Positions 42,385-51,053 of a stretch of 64,000 bases of DNA are shown here, piece after piece. Both the position numbers and the translations under genes were made by a program. Under the pieces are notes generated by a model. The model saw only the letters and a list, made by a program, of their open reading frames with translations. It was not told the origin of the DNA and did no database searches. Origin of the DNA: Amycolatopsis rubida (GTDB lineage: Bacteria; Actinomycetota; Actinomycetes; Mycobacteriales; Pseudonocardiaceae); contig NZ_FOWC01000007.1 in NCBI RefSeq assembly GCF_900115345.1, positions 124,001-188,000 of the forward strand, written 5' to 3'. Numbering within the stretch: the first letter of the stretch is position 1; the number at the start of each line of letters is the position of its first letter.

Positions 42385-43524
42385 TCAGCTCGGCGTGACG
42401 GTCGTCAGCACGGTCACGACCTCGGCTGGGGAGGGCAGGTCGCGCACCGCACGCCGCAGTCCGCTCGCTGCCGCGCACACGCCGTCGTCCCGCAGCAGCC
42501 CCGACACCTCGGAACGCAGTCTGTCAGGGGTCGCCTCGTCCGGGGTGAGCACCTCGCCAACGCCCGCGGCGAGGACGCGGGCCGCATGTCCCGCGTGGTC
42601 AGGCAGTTGCGGGACGAGCAGTTGCGGCACGCCGTGTGCCGCGGCGGTCAGCACGGTGCCCGCGCCGCCGTGCGCGATCACCAGGTCGCAGCTCGGCAGC
42701 ACGTGGTCGATCGAGGTGTCGACCACGACGCGCACGTCGTCCGGCACGTTTGCGAGCCGCGCCGCCTGCGTGGCGGACACCGCGGCCACGACGTCAAGCC
42801 CGGTGACCGCCTCGACCACGCGAGGCAGGAGAAAGCGGGAAGGGTCGAGCCGGAAGATGGTGTGTCCCCAGGTGACGCAGATCCTTGGCCGGGTGTCCTT
42901 TTCGGGCAAGGTGACTGGCAGCGGAGCCGGGCTGGTGCACGGCACGTAACGCATCGGCACGCGGGAGCGGTCGGAGGGCACCCGCAGGCCGCCGGGAACC
43001 GGGTCGACATCGAGCACGCCGAACGGGTCGAACTTGCCCACCCCGTGCCGTTTCGCCAGCGGTGCCAGCAGATCGGGCAGCAACGGGCGGGCGCGGGCCA
43101 TCAGGTCGGTGCCGTAGAGGTGCCGCACGGCGGGCACTCCGATCGCCGCCGCGGCCACCGGTCCCGCCAGTGCGGTCGGCTCGAACACCAGAAGGTCGGG
43201 CCGCCACTGCCGCGCGGTGTCCACGAGACCGTCGGCCATGGATTCCGCGTGCGCGAGGAACATGTCCAGCACACGAGGTCCGCGCCGGGAGACAACCGGC
43301 GCAGGGACATGCCCGCTGGGCAGCAGGTAGCCGCGCACCATTCCCACCGCGTCCACGGCCGCCCCGACCTCGACCGAGGGCAGGCCGGTCCGCGCGACCT
43401 CGCCGGCGATCCCCGGCTGGCTCGCGACCAGCACGTCGTGCCCCGCCGTCCGGAAGGCCCACGCCAACGGGACGAGCGCGTGGAGGTGAGATCTCCATGC
43501 CCAGGTCGTGAACAGCACACGCAT
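42385..43524 (-). CDS. Glycosyltransferase, DUF1205/EryCIII-like (GT1)
   Basis: Protein of 379 residues: MRVLFTTWAWRSHLHALVPL at the start, ICVTWGHT in mid-protein, and AHGGAGTVLTAA at the donor site. Lacks a long internal loop relative to the enzyme at 13550. Adds one of the deoxysugars. ATG was placed by family alignment; ribosome site is weak. It shares an operon with the TenA-like gene and is divergent from the MetE-like gene. Confidence 0.9.
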   Translation of the reverse strand: MRVLFTTWAWRSHLHALVPLAWAFRTAGHDVLVASQPGIAGEVARTGLPSVEVGAAVDAVGMVRGYLLPSGHVPAPVVSRRGPRVLDMFLAHAESMADGLVDTARQWRPDLLVFEPTALAGPVAAAAIGVPAVRHLYGTDLMARARPLLPDLLAPLAKRHGVGKFDPFGVLDVDPVPGGLRVPSDRSRVPMRYVPCTSPAPLPVTLPEKDTRPRICVTWGHTIFRLDPSRFLLPRVVEAVTGLDVVAAVSATQAARLANVPDDVRVVVDTSIDHVLPSCDLVIAHGGAGTVLTAAAHGVPQLLVPQLPDHAGHAARVLAAGVGEVLTPDEATPDRLRSEVSGLLRDDGVCAAASGLRRAVRDLPSPAEVVTVLTTVTPS

Positions 43525-43621
43525 GTCCGCAGGGTGCCGCCACCGGCTCGCGAGGCACTGGACGACCGCTGACCACCGGTCGTCGACCAGGCGTCGTGCA
43601 GACCGCGCCACCCTCTCCGGC

Positions 43622-44647
43622 ATGGCGACAACTCACCTGTGCGGGAGCGTGAACCTGACGGACGAGGAAGAGGTCTTCCGCGCCGTCGCCGCCCTCTGCG
43701 GCGCGGAAGCACCGAGAATGCCCGACGGCGAGACTGGCGAACGGGGGCACTGGATCGCCTGGCAGGGACCGCGGCTGGCGGCCGTGCCACAGCTGGAACG
43801 CGTGCCCCCGCGGCTGGTCACGAATCTCAGCCTGCCGATGTTCCGCCCCCGCGCCGAGCCCGCGGACATCCGTCTCGACCTCGGGTACGCCGACGCGGCG
43901 AAGTCGTCATACGCGATCTTCCGACGCCTCAAGGAAAGCGGCGTCGTTCCGCCGTCCACCCGGTTCCAGATCAGCCTGCCGACCGCGCTCGCACTGCTGC
44001 ACACGTTCATCGACCCGGAGGCCCGGGCCGGCATCGAGGAGGTCTTCCTCGACCACCTGGGGGCCGAGGTGGCTGCTGTGGCGGACGTCGTTCCCGCGGA
44101 CCAGCTGGCCGTGCAGTGGGACGTCGCGGTCGAGGTCGGCCTGCTGGAGGAGTCGCGCGCGCGCCGTGCGGACTTCACGGTGCCCGCCGTCGCCGACGCT
44201 CTGGCCCGGCATGGCGACCTGGTACCGGAGAACGTCGAGCTTGGCTTCCACCTTTGCTACGGCGACTCTCCCGGCGAGGACGGGCGCGGGCACCACTGGT
44301 TGGAGCCTGCCGACACCGGCCTGCTGGTCGAGGTCGCCAACGCCGTGTTCGCCTCCATGCGCAGGCCCGTGACCTGGCTGCACCTGCCCGTTCCGATCAA
44401 CAGGAACGACGACGCCTACTTCGCTCCGCTGCGGGAGCTGCGACTGGACGCCGAGACCCAGTTGTTCCTCGGATTGGTCCACCACGCGGACGGTCTCGCG
44501 GGCGCCCGGCGCAGGGCGCGGACCGCCGCGCGCCACGTCAGCCCGTTCGGAGTCGCCACCGAGTGCGGTCTGGGCCGGGTGCCGCGCGACGAGGTGCTGG
44601 ACCTGTTGCGGCTGCACCGCGAACTGCGGCTGCCCTGGGACGAGTGA
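43622..44647 (+). CDS. MetE-like (cobalamin-independent methionine synthase) zinc protein
   Basis: Protein of 341 residues that resembles only the C-terminal catalytic barrel of methionine synthase. It keeps FHLCYGD (the His-x-Cys zinc ligands) about residue 205 and ATECGLGR (the last zinc Cys) about residue 320, and opens with a Gly-Glu-x-Gly-Glu-Arg-Gly-like ETGERGHW stretch. The N-terminal half of MetE is missing, as in archaeal-type enzymes. It may move a methyl or alkyl group to a thiol, or help recycle homocysteine for the many SAM-dependent steps. I am sure of the superfamily, not of the reaction. Its end abuts the convergent glycosyltransferase. Confidence 0.75.
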   Translation: MATTHLCGSVNLTDEEEVFRAVAALCGAEAPRMPDGETGERGHWIAWQGPRLAAVPQLERVPPRLVTNLSLPMFRPRAEPADIRLDLGYADAAKSSYAIFRRLKESGVVPPSTRFQISLPTALALLHTFIDPEARAGIEEVFLDHLGAEVAAVADVVPADQLAVQWDVAVEVGLLEESRARRADFTVPAVADALARHGDLVPENVELGFHLCYGDSPGEDGRGHHWLEPADTGLLVEVANAVFASMRRPVTWLHLPVPINRNDDAYFAPLRELRLDAETQLFLGLVHHADGLAGARRRARTAARHVSPFGVATECGLGRVPRDEVLDLLRLHRELRLPWDE

Positions 44648-45751
44648 TCAGGCCAGGGCAGCCAGCCGGGGGACCAGCGTGCCGGGGGCGGGCAGGCCTT
44701 CGATCTCCGCGCGCACCTCGGCCGCGGCCGTCCGCAGCGACGTGTCGTCGAGCAGCCGTCGTACGAGGGCAGCGTCGAGGTCCTCCGCGCGGGCTGACAG
44801 GCCGAGGCCGCGGGAACACACGGCGGCCGCGTTGAGCCCGCGGTCGGCGCCGTCGGGCAGCAGGAGCTGGGGGAGGCCCGCCAGCAGTCCGTTGTAGACG
44901 GTGCCGGACCCGCCGTGGTGAATCACGGCGGAGCAGCGAGGCAGCAGTTCGCTCAGCGGTGACCAGCCGATGGAACGGACGTTCGGCGGCAGCTGTCCCA
45001 GGTCGTCGTGCGCAGTGTCGCCCAATGCCAGCAGAAAGTCCGCGTCGACCTCCGCTGCCGCGCGCACCACGCGCGGTATCGGCCCGAGCTGCGACATGCC
45101 GGGGGATACGGTTCCCAGTGTCACCGCCACCCGCGGCCGGTCGGCCGGCTCCAGCAGCCAGTCGGGCAGCACGGCGCCGCCGTTGTAGGGCACGTAGCGC
45201 ACGGGCCACGCGCACGCCGGAAGCGGAACGAGGCTCGGCGGGCGGATGGCGATGACGGCGGCGGCGGGGGAGACGCGGCGGTCGAGATGTGCTGTGATGC
45301 GTTCGTGCAACCCTTCAGTGCTGGTGAAGGTGATGTCGTGCTGAACAGCGGGCACTCCGATTTCGGCGGCGGCCACGGCGCCGGCGGTGGCGAGCACCTC
45401 GTAGACGACGATGTCGGGCCGCCACGAGCGTGCCAGGTCCACCAAGCCGCCGAGCAAGGCTTGGGCGAGAGCGGCGAAGAGCGGCACCACGTCACGGAAG
45501 TCGCTCATGCCTTCGCCGAGCTGGGTTTCCATCAGGTGCGGATGCCGCTCGATCACCCGCGTGAACACCTGGCCCATGTCCAGGTCCGGCGCGGTGTCGG
45601 CGCCCGGCAGCCCTGCCGAGGCGGCGGCCTCCAGCGCCGCGCCGGTGGACGCGACCAGCACCTCGTGCCCGCCGGCGCGCGTCGCCCAGATGAGCGGCAC
45701 CATCGGGAAGAGGTGGCTGACCGGGGGAGCCGAGACGAACAGCACCCGCAT
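44648..45751 (-). CDS. Glycosyltransferase, DUF1205/EryCIII-like (GT1)
   Basis: Protein of 367 residues with MRVLFVSAPPVSHLFPMVPLIW at the N-terminus, VAVTLGTVSPG in the middle and HHGGSGTVYNGL at the donor site. It follows the three sugar O-methyltransferase genes in the same operon, so it may transfer the sugar that they methylate, or methylation follows transfer. ATG has GAGGAGC upstream. Confidence 0.92.
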   Translation of the reverse strand: MRVLFVSAPPVSHLFPMVPLIWATRAGGHEVLVASTGAALEAAASAGLPGADTAPDLDMGQVFTRVIERHPHLMETQLGEGMSDFRDVVPLFAALAQALLGGLVDLARSWRPDIVVYEVLATAGAVAAAEIGVPAVQHDITFTSTEGLHERITAHLDRRVSPAAAVIAIRPPSLVPLPACAWPVRYVPYNGGAVLPDWLLEPADRPRVAVTLGTVSPGMSQLGPIPRVVRAAAEVDADFLLALGDTAHDDLGQLPPNVRSIGWSPLSELLPRCSAVIHHGGSGTVYNGLLAGLPQLLLPDGADRGLNAAAVCSRGLGLSARAEDLDAALVRRLLDDTSLRTAAAEVRAEIEGLPAPGTLVPRLAALA

Positions 45752-45768
45752 CGCTCAGCTCCTCGTGG

Positions 45769-46974
45769 TCAGTAGACGGGATTCCGGTCGACCCACAACG
45801 GGATTCCTCCCTCGGCGTTGACGCCCTTCTCGATGAACGCGACGTTGTGGTACACGTGCACGCCCACGACCTCCGCGTCCGTGCTGTCGAGAGCCGTCCG
45901 CCCGTTGTTCTCCTCGTAGTGGATCCCGTCGACCAGGGACTTGAGCAGTCCGAGCGACGTGCCGGGCACCGCCGGGCGGCTGTCGGTTCCCCCGTAGCCG
46001 GGGACAAAACTGGTCCACAGGTCCTCGATGACGTAGAGGCCGCCAGGCGCCAGCTGCGGCCACAGCGTGCGGAACGAGTGGTGCACGTGCTCGTTGATGT
46101 GGCTGCCGTCGTCGATGACGATGTCGAACGGGCCGTGCTCCCGGACGACCGAACGCAGGAATTCCGCGTCGTTCTGGTCTCCCCGCAGGGTCGTGAGCCG
46201 CGGCTGGTCGAGATGCGACTTGTCGTAGATGTCGATGCCGCAGACCATCCCGCGCCGGAAGTAGCGCTTCCACGTCTTCAGCGAGCCGCCGCCGACGCCG
46301 GGCATGAGGTGGAACTCGCCGATGCCGATCTCCAGCAGCCGCACGGGCCGGTCGCGGAACTCGGCGAAGTGGTGTTGGTAGTGCGGGGTGAACCAGTGCA
46401 GCCCGCCGCCTTTGTCGGTGAGGTACCGGTCGGCGAGGTCGCCGATGCCGGGGGAGTCCGCGGCACAGGCGGAGAGCACGACGTTGTTGGCGTGCCACGA
46501 TTGCAGCAGGACTTCCGGCGTGGGCATCACGTCCGTCGACCCGTCCGGTCGCGGGGTGAACTGAGTGGCACGGGCTCCCGCACGCCTGACGCGGGAAGGG
46601 CCGAAGACCTGCCTGAGCAGTTCGACCGCCTCGTACTCCGCGTGCAATGACAGTTCCCCTTCGCCGGTCGAGTCGATCCGCACCGGCTCGTCCTTCACGA
46701 CGGCGAACTCCACCCGTTCGGACCGGCCGCGGAAGGTGATCGACAGAGCCACGCGCAACGGCACCGGATTGCGCGGGAGCGCGGCGCGGAAGGCGATCTC
46801 GTTCGCCAGGATCCGGGCGACCAGCGGAAGTCCGAGTTCCCCCACCACGGCGTGGGCATCCTCGTGGTAGCCGCCGGCCGCAGTGATGAGGCGCTGAATG
46901 CACCGGTTGGTCTCGCGAGGGTCCAGGGACGGCGACGGCCACGGTGCGACACCGTCCGCCGCTTGCCCGGTCAC
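45769..46974 (-). CDS. Sugar O-methyltransferase, MycE/ElmMI-like
   Basis: Protein of 401 residues in two domains: an N-terminal auxiliary domain and a C-terminal SAM domain with RLLEIGIGEFHLMPGVGGGS, GIDIYDKS and the metal site VIDDGSHINEHVHHSF. This is the mycinamicin MycE group, which also includes SpnI/SpnH and ElmMI/ElmMIII that methylate 2-OH or 4-OH of rhamnose-type sugars. GTG overlaps the upstream stop (GTGA). The paralogue at 47810 and the TylF-like gene between them complete the set for a tri-O-methylated sugar. Confidence 0.92.
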   Translation of the reverse strand: MTGQAADGVAPWPSPSLDPRETNRCIQRLITAAGGYHEDAHAVVGELGLPLVARILANEIAFRAALPRNPVPLRVALSITFRGRSERVEFAVVKDEPVRIDSTGEGELSLHAEYEAVELLRQVFGPSRVRRAGARATQFTPRPDGSTDVMPTPEVLLQSWHANNVVLSACAADSPGIGDLADRYLTDKGGGLHWFTPHYQHHFAEFRDRPVRLLEIGIGEFHLMPGVGGGSLKTWKRYFRRGMVCGIDIYDKSHLDQPRLTTLRGDQNDAEFLRSVVREHGPFDIVIDDGSHINEHVHHSFRTLWPQLAPGGLYVIEDLWTSFVPGYGGTDSRPAVPGTSLGLLKSLVDGIHYEENNGRTALDSTDAEVVGVHVYHNVAFIEKGVNAEGGIPLWVDRNPVY

Positions 46975-47813
46975 GACGTGGCTCCGCGTCGCCAGAACGA
47001 GCCGGCGTCGTCGATCTTCACGATCGGATCGTCGATGCCGTGCCGGTCGCGGAAGTCGTGCACTGCCTCGCGGCACGCGAGGATCACGTAGTCGTCGATG
47101 ATGACGTACCCGCCGGGGGAGAGTTTGGGGTAGAGGTTGACCAGTGCGTCCATTGTGGACTCGTAGAGGTCGCCGTCCAGCCGCATCACGGCGAGCCGTT
47201 CGATGGGAGCGGTGGGCAGCGTGTCGGAGAACCAGCCGGGCAGGAAGCGCACCGCGTCGTCCAGCAGTCCGTAGCGCTCGAAGTTCGCGCGCACGGTGTC
47301 CAGCGGCACGGCAAGGTCGGCGTTGTACTCGTGCAACGCCAGTTCGCGGTCACCGGGGTAGCTGGCGTCGGTGGTCTCCGGCATTCCGGCGAACGAGTCG
47401 GCCACCCACACGCGCCGGTCCGCCACGCCGTGCGCCTTCAGCGCGGCGCGCATGAAGATGCAGGCTCCGCCGCGCCAGACCCCGGTTTCGATCAGGTCGC
47501 CGGGAACACCGTCCTCGACGACCCGCCGCACGCAGTGCTGGAGGTTGTCCAGGCGCTTCATCCCTATCATGGTGTGGGCGGTGGCGGGCCAGTCCTGGCC
47601 GTCGATGCGCAGCCTGAGCCGGCTGTCGTGGTCGTTGCGCTGCAACAGGTTCACGGCCGCGCGCCGGTCGTTCTCCGGCAGAGCTGCGACGATCTTCCTT
47701 GTCTCCTGCTCGCGCAAGAGGACTGAGGACTCGAGCGGCGGATCTTCGTAGATGAGGTTGGTGAGGACCTTCTTCATGAGGTCCAGGTACATGAGTCCGC
47801 CCTCGTCGATCAT
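46971..47813 (-). CDS. Sugar O-methyltransferase, TylF/MycF/ElmMII-like
   Basis: Protein of 280 residues of the macrocin O-methyltransferase family: YLDLMKKVLTNLIYEDPP at the N-terminus, IETGVWRGGACIFMRA at the SAM site, and the metal ligands in LDGDLYESTMDAL and YVIIDDY. MycF, SpnK and ElmMII methylate the 3-OH of the sugar after the 2-OH. Coupled on both sides by ATGA and GTGA overlaps. Ribosome site AAGGACGG. Confidence 0.94.
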   Translation of the reverse strand: MIDEGGLMYLDLMKKVLTNLIYEDPPLESSVLLREQETRKIVAALPENDRRAAVNLLQRNDHDSRLRLRIDGQDWPATAHTMIGMKRLDNLQHCVRRVVEDGVPGDLIETGVWRGGACIFMRAALKAHGVADRRVWVADSFAGMPETTDASYPGDRELALHEYNADLAVPLDTVRANFERYGLLDDAVRFLPGWFSDTLPTAPIERLAVMRLDGDLYESTMDALVNLYPKLSPGGYVIIDDYVILACREAVHDFRDRHGIDDPIVKIDDAGSFWRRGATS

Positions 47814-49015
47814 GCCGTCCTTCCTGACTCTGCGCCGGGGTCGCCCGACGACGCGTACGGGTGCACGTCCTTGCGCAGCCACGACATCGCGGGCTGGTCG
47901 CTGTTGACGGCCTTCTCGATGAACGCGATGTTGTGGTAGAGGTGGATCCCGGTCACCGTGCGGTCGGTGTGCGACGGCCGGTGCGGCCCGTCGTGCACCG
48001 CGTCCTGGTGGTGCAGGCCGTCGACGAGGGTCTTGAGCATCCCCGTCGACGTGGCGGGGTCGTTGGGATCTGTGCGGCCGCCGTTCCACCCCGGCCAGTA
48101 GGACGTCTGCAGGTCCTCGATGACGTACAGGCCGCCGGGGCGCACGTGCGGGAAGAGCGCGGCGAACGACGCGAGCACGTCCGAGCTCAGGTGGCTGCCG
48201 TCGTCTACCACGATTTCGAACGGCCCGAGCCGGTCGGCGAGCCCGGCGAGGAACACGGGGTCGGACTGGTCGCCCAGCACCGTCTTCATCCTGGGCCGGT
48301 CGAGCGCCGACTTGTCGAAAACGTCGAGCCCGTATACCAGACCGCGCGGGAAGTAGTGTCGCCACATTCGCAGTGACCCGCCGCCCCACTCGGGCGAAGA
48401 GTAACCGCCGACGCCCAGTTCGAGCACCTTCACTCGCTGCTGCCGGAAAGGCGCGAAGTGCCGTTCGTAGTGCGGCGTGTACCAGTGTGACCCCCATTTG
48501 TCCGAGCCGAAGCGGACAGCCAGCAGATCGAGGTCGACGTGGTGCGGCGAACAGGCCTTGACCACCTGGTAGGAGCCGAGAGTCGCAGCCTGCAGATCGG
48601 CGAGCCACGGCGCGTCGCTGCCGACGCCGACGTTCGCGGGCGGGTCTTTGACGACGACCTCGCGGGTGGCGTCGTGCGCGCCGGGCGGACCATGCACCGC
48701 GCGGAGCAGTTCGGCGAGGTCCTGCCGCACCGTCAGCCACGGGTCGTCCGCCCAGCCCCGTCGCACAGTCCCGGTTCTGTCCGGCGTCAGGGTCGCGACG
48801 TAGCCGAGCCGCCGTTCTCCGGTTCCGAGGTCGAACTGGACGGCGAGCGTCGTGGCCGGGCCCGGAAACAGCGCCGCGCGGGCCATGACTTCCGCCAGCA
48901 CCGCGGCCGCGACGCGGTCAGGATCCCAAGCCCGCAGCCGCTCGGCAGTGTCGTCGGCCGAGCCGTCGGCGATCCGCAAGAGGTGCTCCACCAGCGCGTC
49001 GTCGGTCTCCACCAT
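47810..49015 (-). CDS. Sugar O-methyltransferase, MycE/ElmMIII-like
   Basis: Protein of 401 residues, paralogous to 45769: VLELGVGGYSSPEWGGGS, GLDVFDKS, and VVDDGSHLSSDV for the metal. First gene of the leftward operon of three sugar O-methyltransferases and a glycosyltransferase. ATG has GGAGGAG. One of the two MycE-like enzymes presumably takes the 2-OH and the other the 4-OH. Confidence 0.92.
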   Translation of the reverse strand: MVETDDALVEHLLRIADGSADDTAERLRAWDPDRVAAAVLAEVMARAALFPGPATTLAVQFDLGTGERRLGYVATLTPDRTGTVRRGWADDPWLTVRQDLAELLRAVHGPPGAHDATREVVVKDPPANVGVGSDAPWLADLQAATLGSYQVVKACSPHHVDLDLLAVRFGSDKWGSHWYTPHYERHFAPFRQQRVKVLELGVGGYSSPEWGGGSLRMWRHYFPRGLVYGLDVFDKSALDRPRMKTVLGDQSDPVFLAGLADRLGPFEIVVDDGSHLSSDVLASFAALFPHVRPGGLYVIEDLQTSYWPGWNGGRTDPNDPATSTGMLKTLVDGLHHQDAVHDGPHRPSHTDRTVTGIHLYHNIAFIEKAVNSDQPAMSWLRKDVHPYASSGDPGAESGRTA

Positions 49016-49081
49016 CCGGTTCTCCTCCGGCCGCGTGTGTCGAGTGCGGCCGACACCGTGGACCGTGGCGATCGAGGCTCC

Positions 49082-49098
49082 CTCCAGGATCGCTGGAG
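49082..49098. promoter_or_regulatory. Inverted repeat in the divergent promoter of SDR and sugar operon
   Basis: CTCCAG-GATCG-CTGGAG is a perfect inverted repeat. It also lies in a weak 11-bp series (TCGAGGC at 49072, TCCAGGA at 49083, TGGAGAG at 49094). A possible rightward -10 box TAGCAT is at 49133-49138. Either a dimeric repressor site or a degenerate SARP site. Confidence 0.4.
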
Positions 49099-49178
49099 AG
49101 ACGAAACAGCTGGTGGCAAAGGATTTTTGCGGTAGCATCGGCCGCCGGGGACATGTGGCGATCACCGGAGGGGCTCTG

Positions 49179-49949
49179 ATGGACCTGGGGTTGAACGAAA
49201 GGCGCGTGCTGGTCACCGGGGGCACTCGCGGCATCGGTCTTGCCGCGGCGAAGCTGTTCGCCGCGGAGGGCGCCCGGGTCGCGATCACCTACAGCACCTC
49301 GGCCGACGAAGCCGAACGCGTGGTGGCGGAGGAGCTCGGCGGTCCCGACCGCGCGCTGGCCGTGCGGTACGAGCTGCGGGAGCGCGAGTCGATCGAGGCC
49401 GCGATGCGCACGGTGGAGGACCGCTTCGGCGGTGTGGACGTTCTCGTCGCCAACGCGCTGTGGTTCACCTGGAGCGGCCCGGACGTCGGTCCGGACTTCG
49501 AGGACGTGCCCGCCGACGCGTGGATGACGCGATTCAGGGCGAACACCGAGGCACACATGCTGACTGCACAACGGGCCGTGGGCGGCATGCGCGAGCGCGG
49601 CTGGGGCCGGATCGTGCTGCTGTCCTCGATCACGGCCCACCACGGCATGCCGAAGTCGGAGATCTACAGCTCGTCGAAGGCGGCGCTGCACGGGTTCGCC
49701 CGCGGTTTGATGTGGACCCGCAAGGGTGTTCTCGTCAACGTCGTCGCGCCCGGTCTCACGATGACCGAGAGCGTGCGCGAGATGGCCGCCGACTCGGCGA
49801 ACGACGAGGCGTTCCGGCAGGAGACCGACAAGACGCCCAGCGGCAGGCTGAGCGACCCGATCGACATCGCGCGCCTGGTGGTCTTCCTGGGCTCGGAGGC
49901 GAACGGGAACATCAACGGCGAGGTGATCCACACTGCGGGAGGACGCTGA
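49179..49949 (+). CDS. SDR-family oxidoreductase
   Basis: Protein of 256 residues with VTGGTRGIGLAAAK, catalytic Ser and YSSSKAAL, ending ANGNINGEVIHTAGGR. The NNAG motif is altered to ANAL. It is the complete counterpart of the Tyr-less SDR at 12769. May reduce a keto group of the core or a deoxysugar. GGAGGGG precedes the ATG. Single rightward gene ending at a perfect terminator. Confidence 0.87.
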   Translation: MDLGLNERRVLVTGGTRGIGLAAAKLFAAEGARVAITYSTSADEAERVVAEELGGPDRALAVRYELRERESIEAAMRTVEDRFGGVDVLVANALWFTWSGPDVGPDFEDVPADAWMTRFRANTEAHMLTAQRAVGGMRERGWGRIVLLSSITAHHGMPKSEIYSSSKAALHGFARGLMWTRKGVLVNVVAPGLTMTESVREMAADSANDEAFRQETDKTPSGRLSDPIDIARLVVFLGSEANGNINGEVIHTAGGR

Positions 49950-49950
49950 C

Positions 49951-50003
49951 TGAACCCGGCCGGACCGCGCCCCGGCCCGCGGAGTGCGGTCCGGCCGGGT
50001 TCA
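49951..50003. terminator. Perfect 18-bp bidirectional terminator
   Basis: TGAACCCGGCCGGACCGC (49951-49968) pairs perfectly with GCGGTCCGGCCGGGTTCA (49986-50003) around a 17-base loop. It separates the convergent SDR and methyltransferase genes and includes the methyltransferase stop codon. It should stop both transcripts. Confidence 0.88.
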
Positions 50004-51053
50004 GCGCCGCACGGCCTCGATGTAGTTGAGCCCTTCGCTGAACGGCGTGTAGCCGCCGGCTTCGAAACCCTCGCTGCGCAGCAGGTCCCGGAACGCCGGC
50101 CAGGTGCGCAGCTTCCCGTCCAGGGTCAGCAGCTGGATGAAGTTCTGCAGGTGCAGTTGTTCCCCCGCGAACCGCTCGGCGACGCCGCCCTTCGTCGTCT
50201 TCTCGGTGGTTTCCGGCAACACCCAGTCGATGATGAGCACCACGGCCCCCGGTTCGGACGCCTCGCGGCAGTGCGCGAGCACCTTCGCCACCGCCTCGTC
50301 GGGCCAGTCGCAGAACACGTGCTTGATCACGTACAGGTCCGCTCCGCCCGGTACTCCGTCAAGGAAGTTTCCGCCGATGAACTCCGCGCGGTCCGACAGG
50401 CCCCGTTCGGCGAACAGCGCCGTGGCGGCCTCCTGGTAGGCGGGCCGTTCGAACACCGCGCCAGTGAGATTCGGCGCGGCTTCGAGCAGGCGGGTCAGCA
50501 GCACGCCGGAGCTGCCGCCGATGTCGACGATCCTCGAGAACCGCGAGAGGTCGAACACCCGCGCCAGGTCGTCGCCCGTCCGTTCGGACAGCACGGTCAT
50601 CAGTGCGGCGTAGTGCTCGTCCTCATCGGGGTGACTGCTGTAGTAGTCCCAGATTCGGTCGACGCCGAGCACCTGCTTGATGACGCGCTTGCCGTTGAGC
50701 ACCGCGTCGGCCATGGCCTCGGTCGGCCTGCGCAGCGCGGGACAGCTCGACGCGATCGCGACGTGGTGCAGCACGGTGCCCGACCTGAGCGCCGCCCCCA
50801 GCTCGGTGTTCTCGAACCGGCCAGGACCAACCTCAGCGACCAGGCCGATCACCGCGCACGCGCGCAGGAAGCGCTGCAGCGCATCGGGATCGGCGCCGAT
50901 CGCGTCGGCGAGCTCGGTGCCGGAGCGCGGCCCGTCCGCGAGGTGGTCGGCGATGCGGAGCTGGGCGGCCGGGCGCAGGAAGTCGCCGTGCGGCCTCCTC
51001 GCCGCGATCTTGTGCAGCTCGAGCGCGATCCCTTGGTCAAACGAGGCGGACAT
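50001..51053 (-). CDS. O-methyltransferase-family protein with altered catalytic motif
   Basis: Protein of 350 residues: winged-helix domain (AAQLRIADHLADGPRSGTELAD), SAM site IVDIGGSSGVLL about residue 175, and KHVFCDWPDEA where the catalytic His would be: it is Cys. As with DnrK/RdmB relatives, methylation by proximity or a different reaction is possible. ATG has GAGGAG. Last gene of the leftward operon that begins with asparagine synthetase. Confidence 0.83.
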   Translation of the reverse strand: MSASFDQGIALELHKIAARRPHGDFLRPAAQLRIADHLADGPRSGTELADAIGADPDALQRFLRACAVIGLVAEVGPGRFENTELGAALRSGTVLHHVAIASSCPALRRPTEAMADAVLNGKRVIKQVLGVDRIWDYYSSHPDEDEHYAALMTVLSERTGDDLARVFDLSRFSRIVDIGGSSGVLLTRLLEAAPNLTGAVFERPAYQEAATALFAERGLSDRAEFIGGNFLDGVPGGADLYVIKHVFCDWPDEAVAKVLAHCREASEPGAVVLIIDWVLPETTEKTTKGGVAERFAGEQLHLQNFIQLLTLDGKLRTWPAFRDLLRSEGFEAGGYTPFSEGLNYIEAVRR

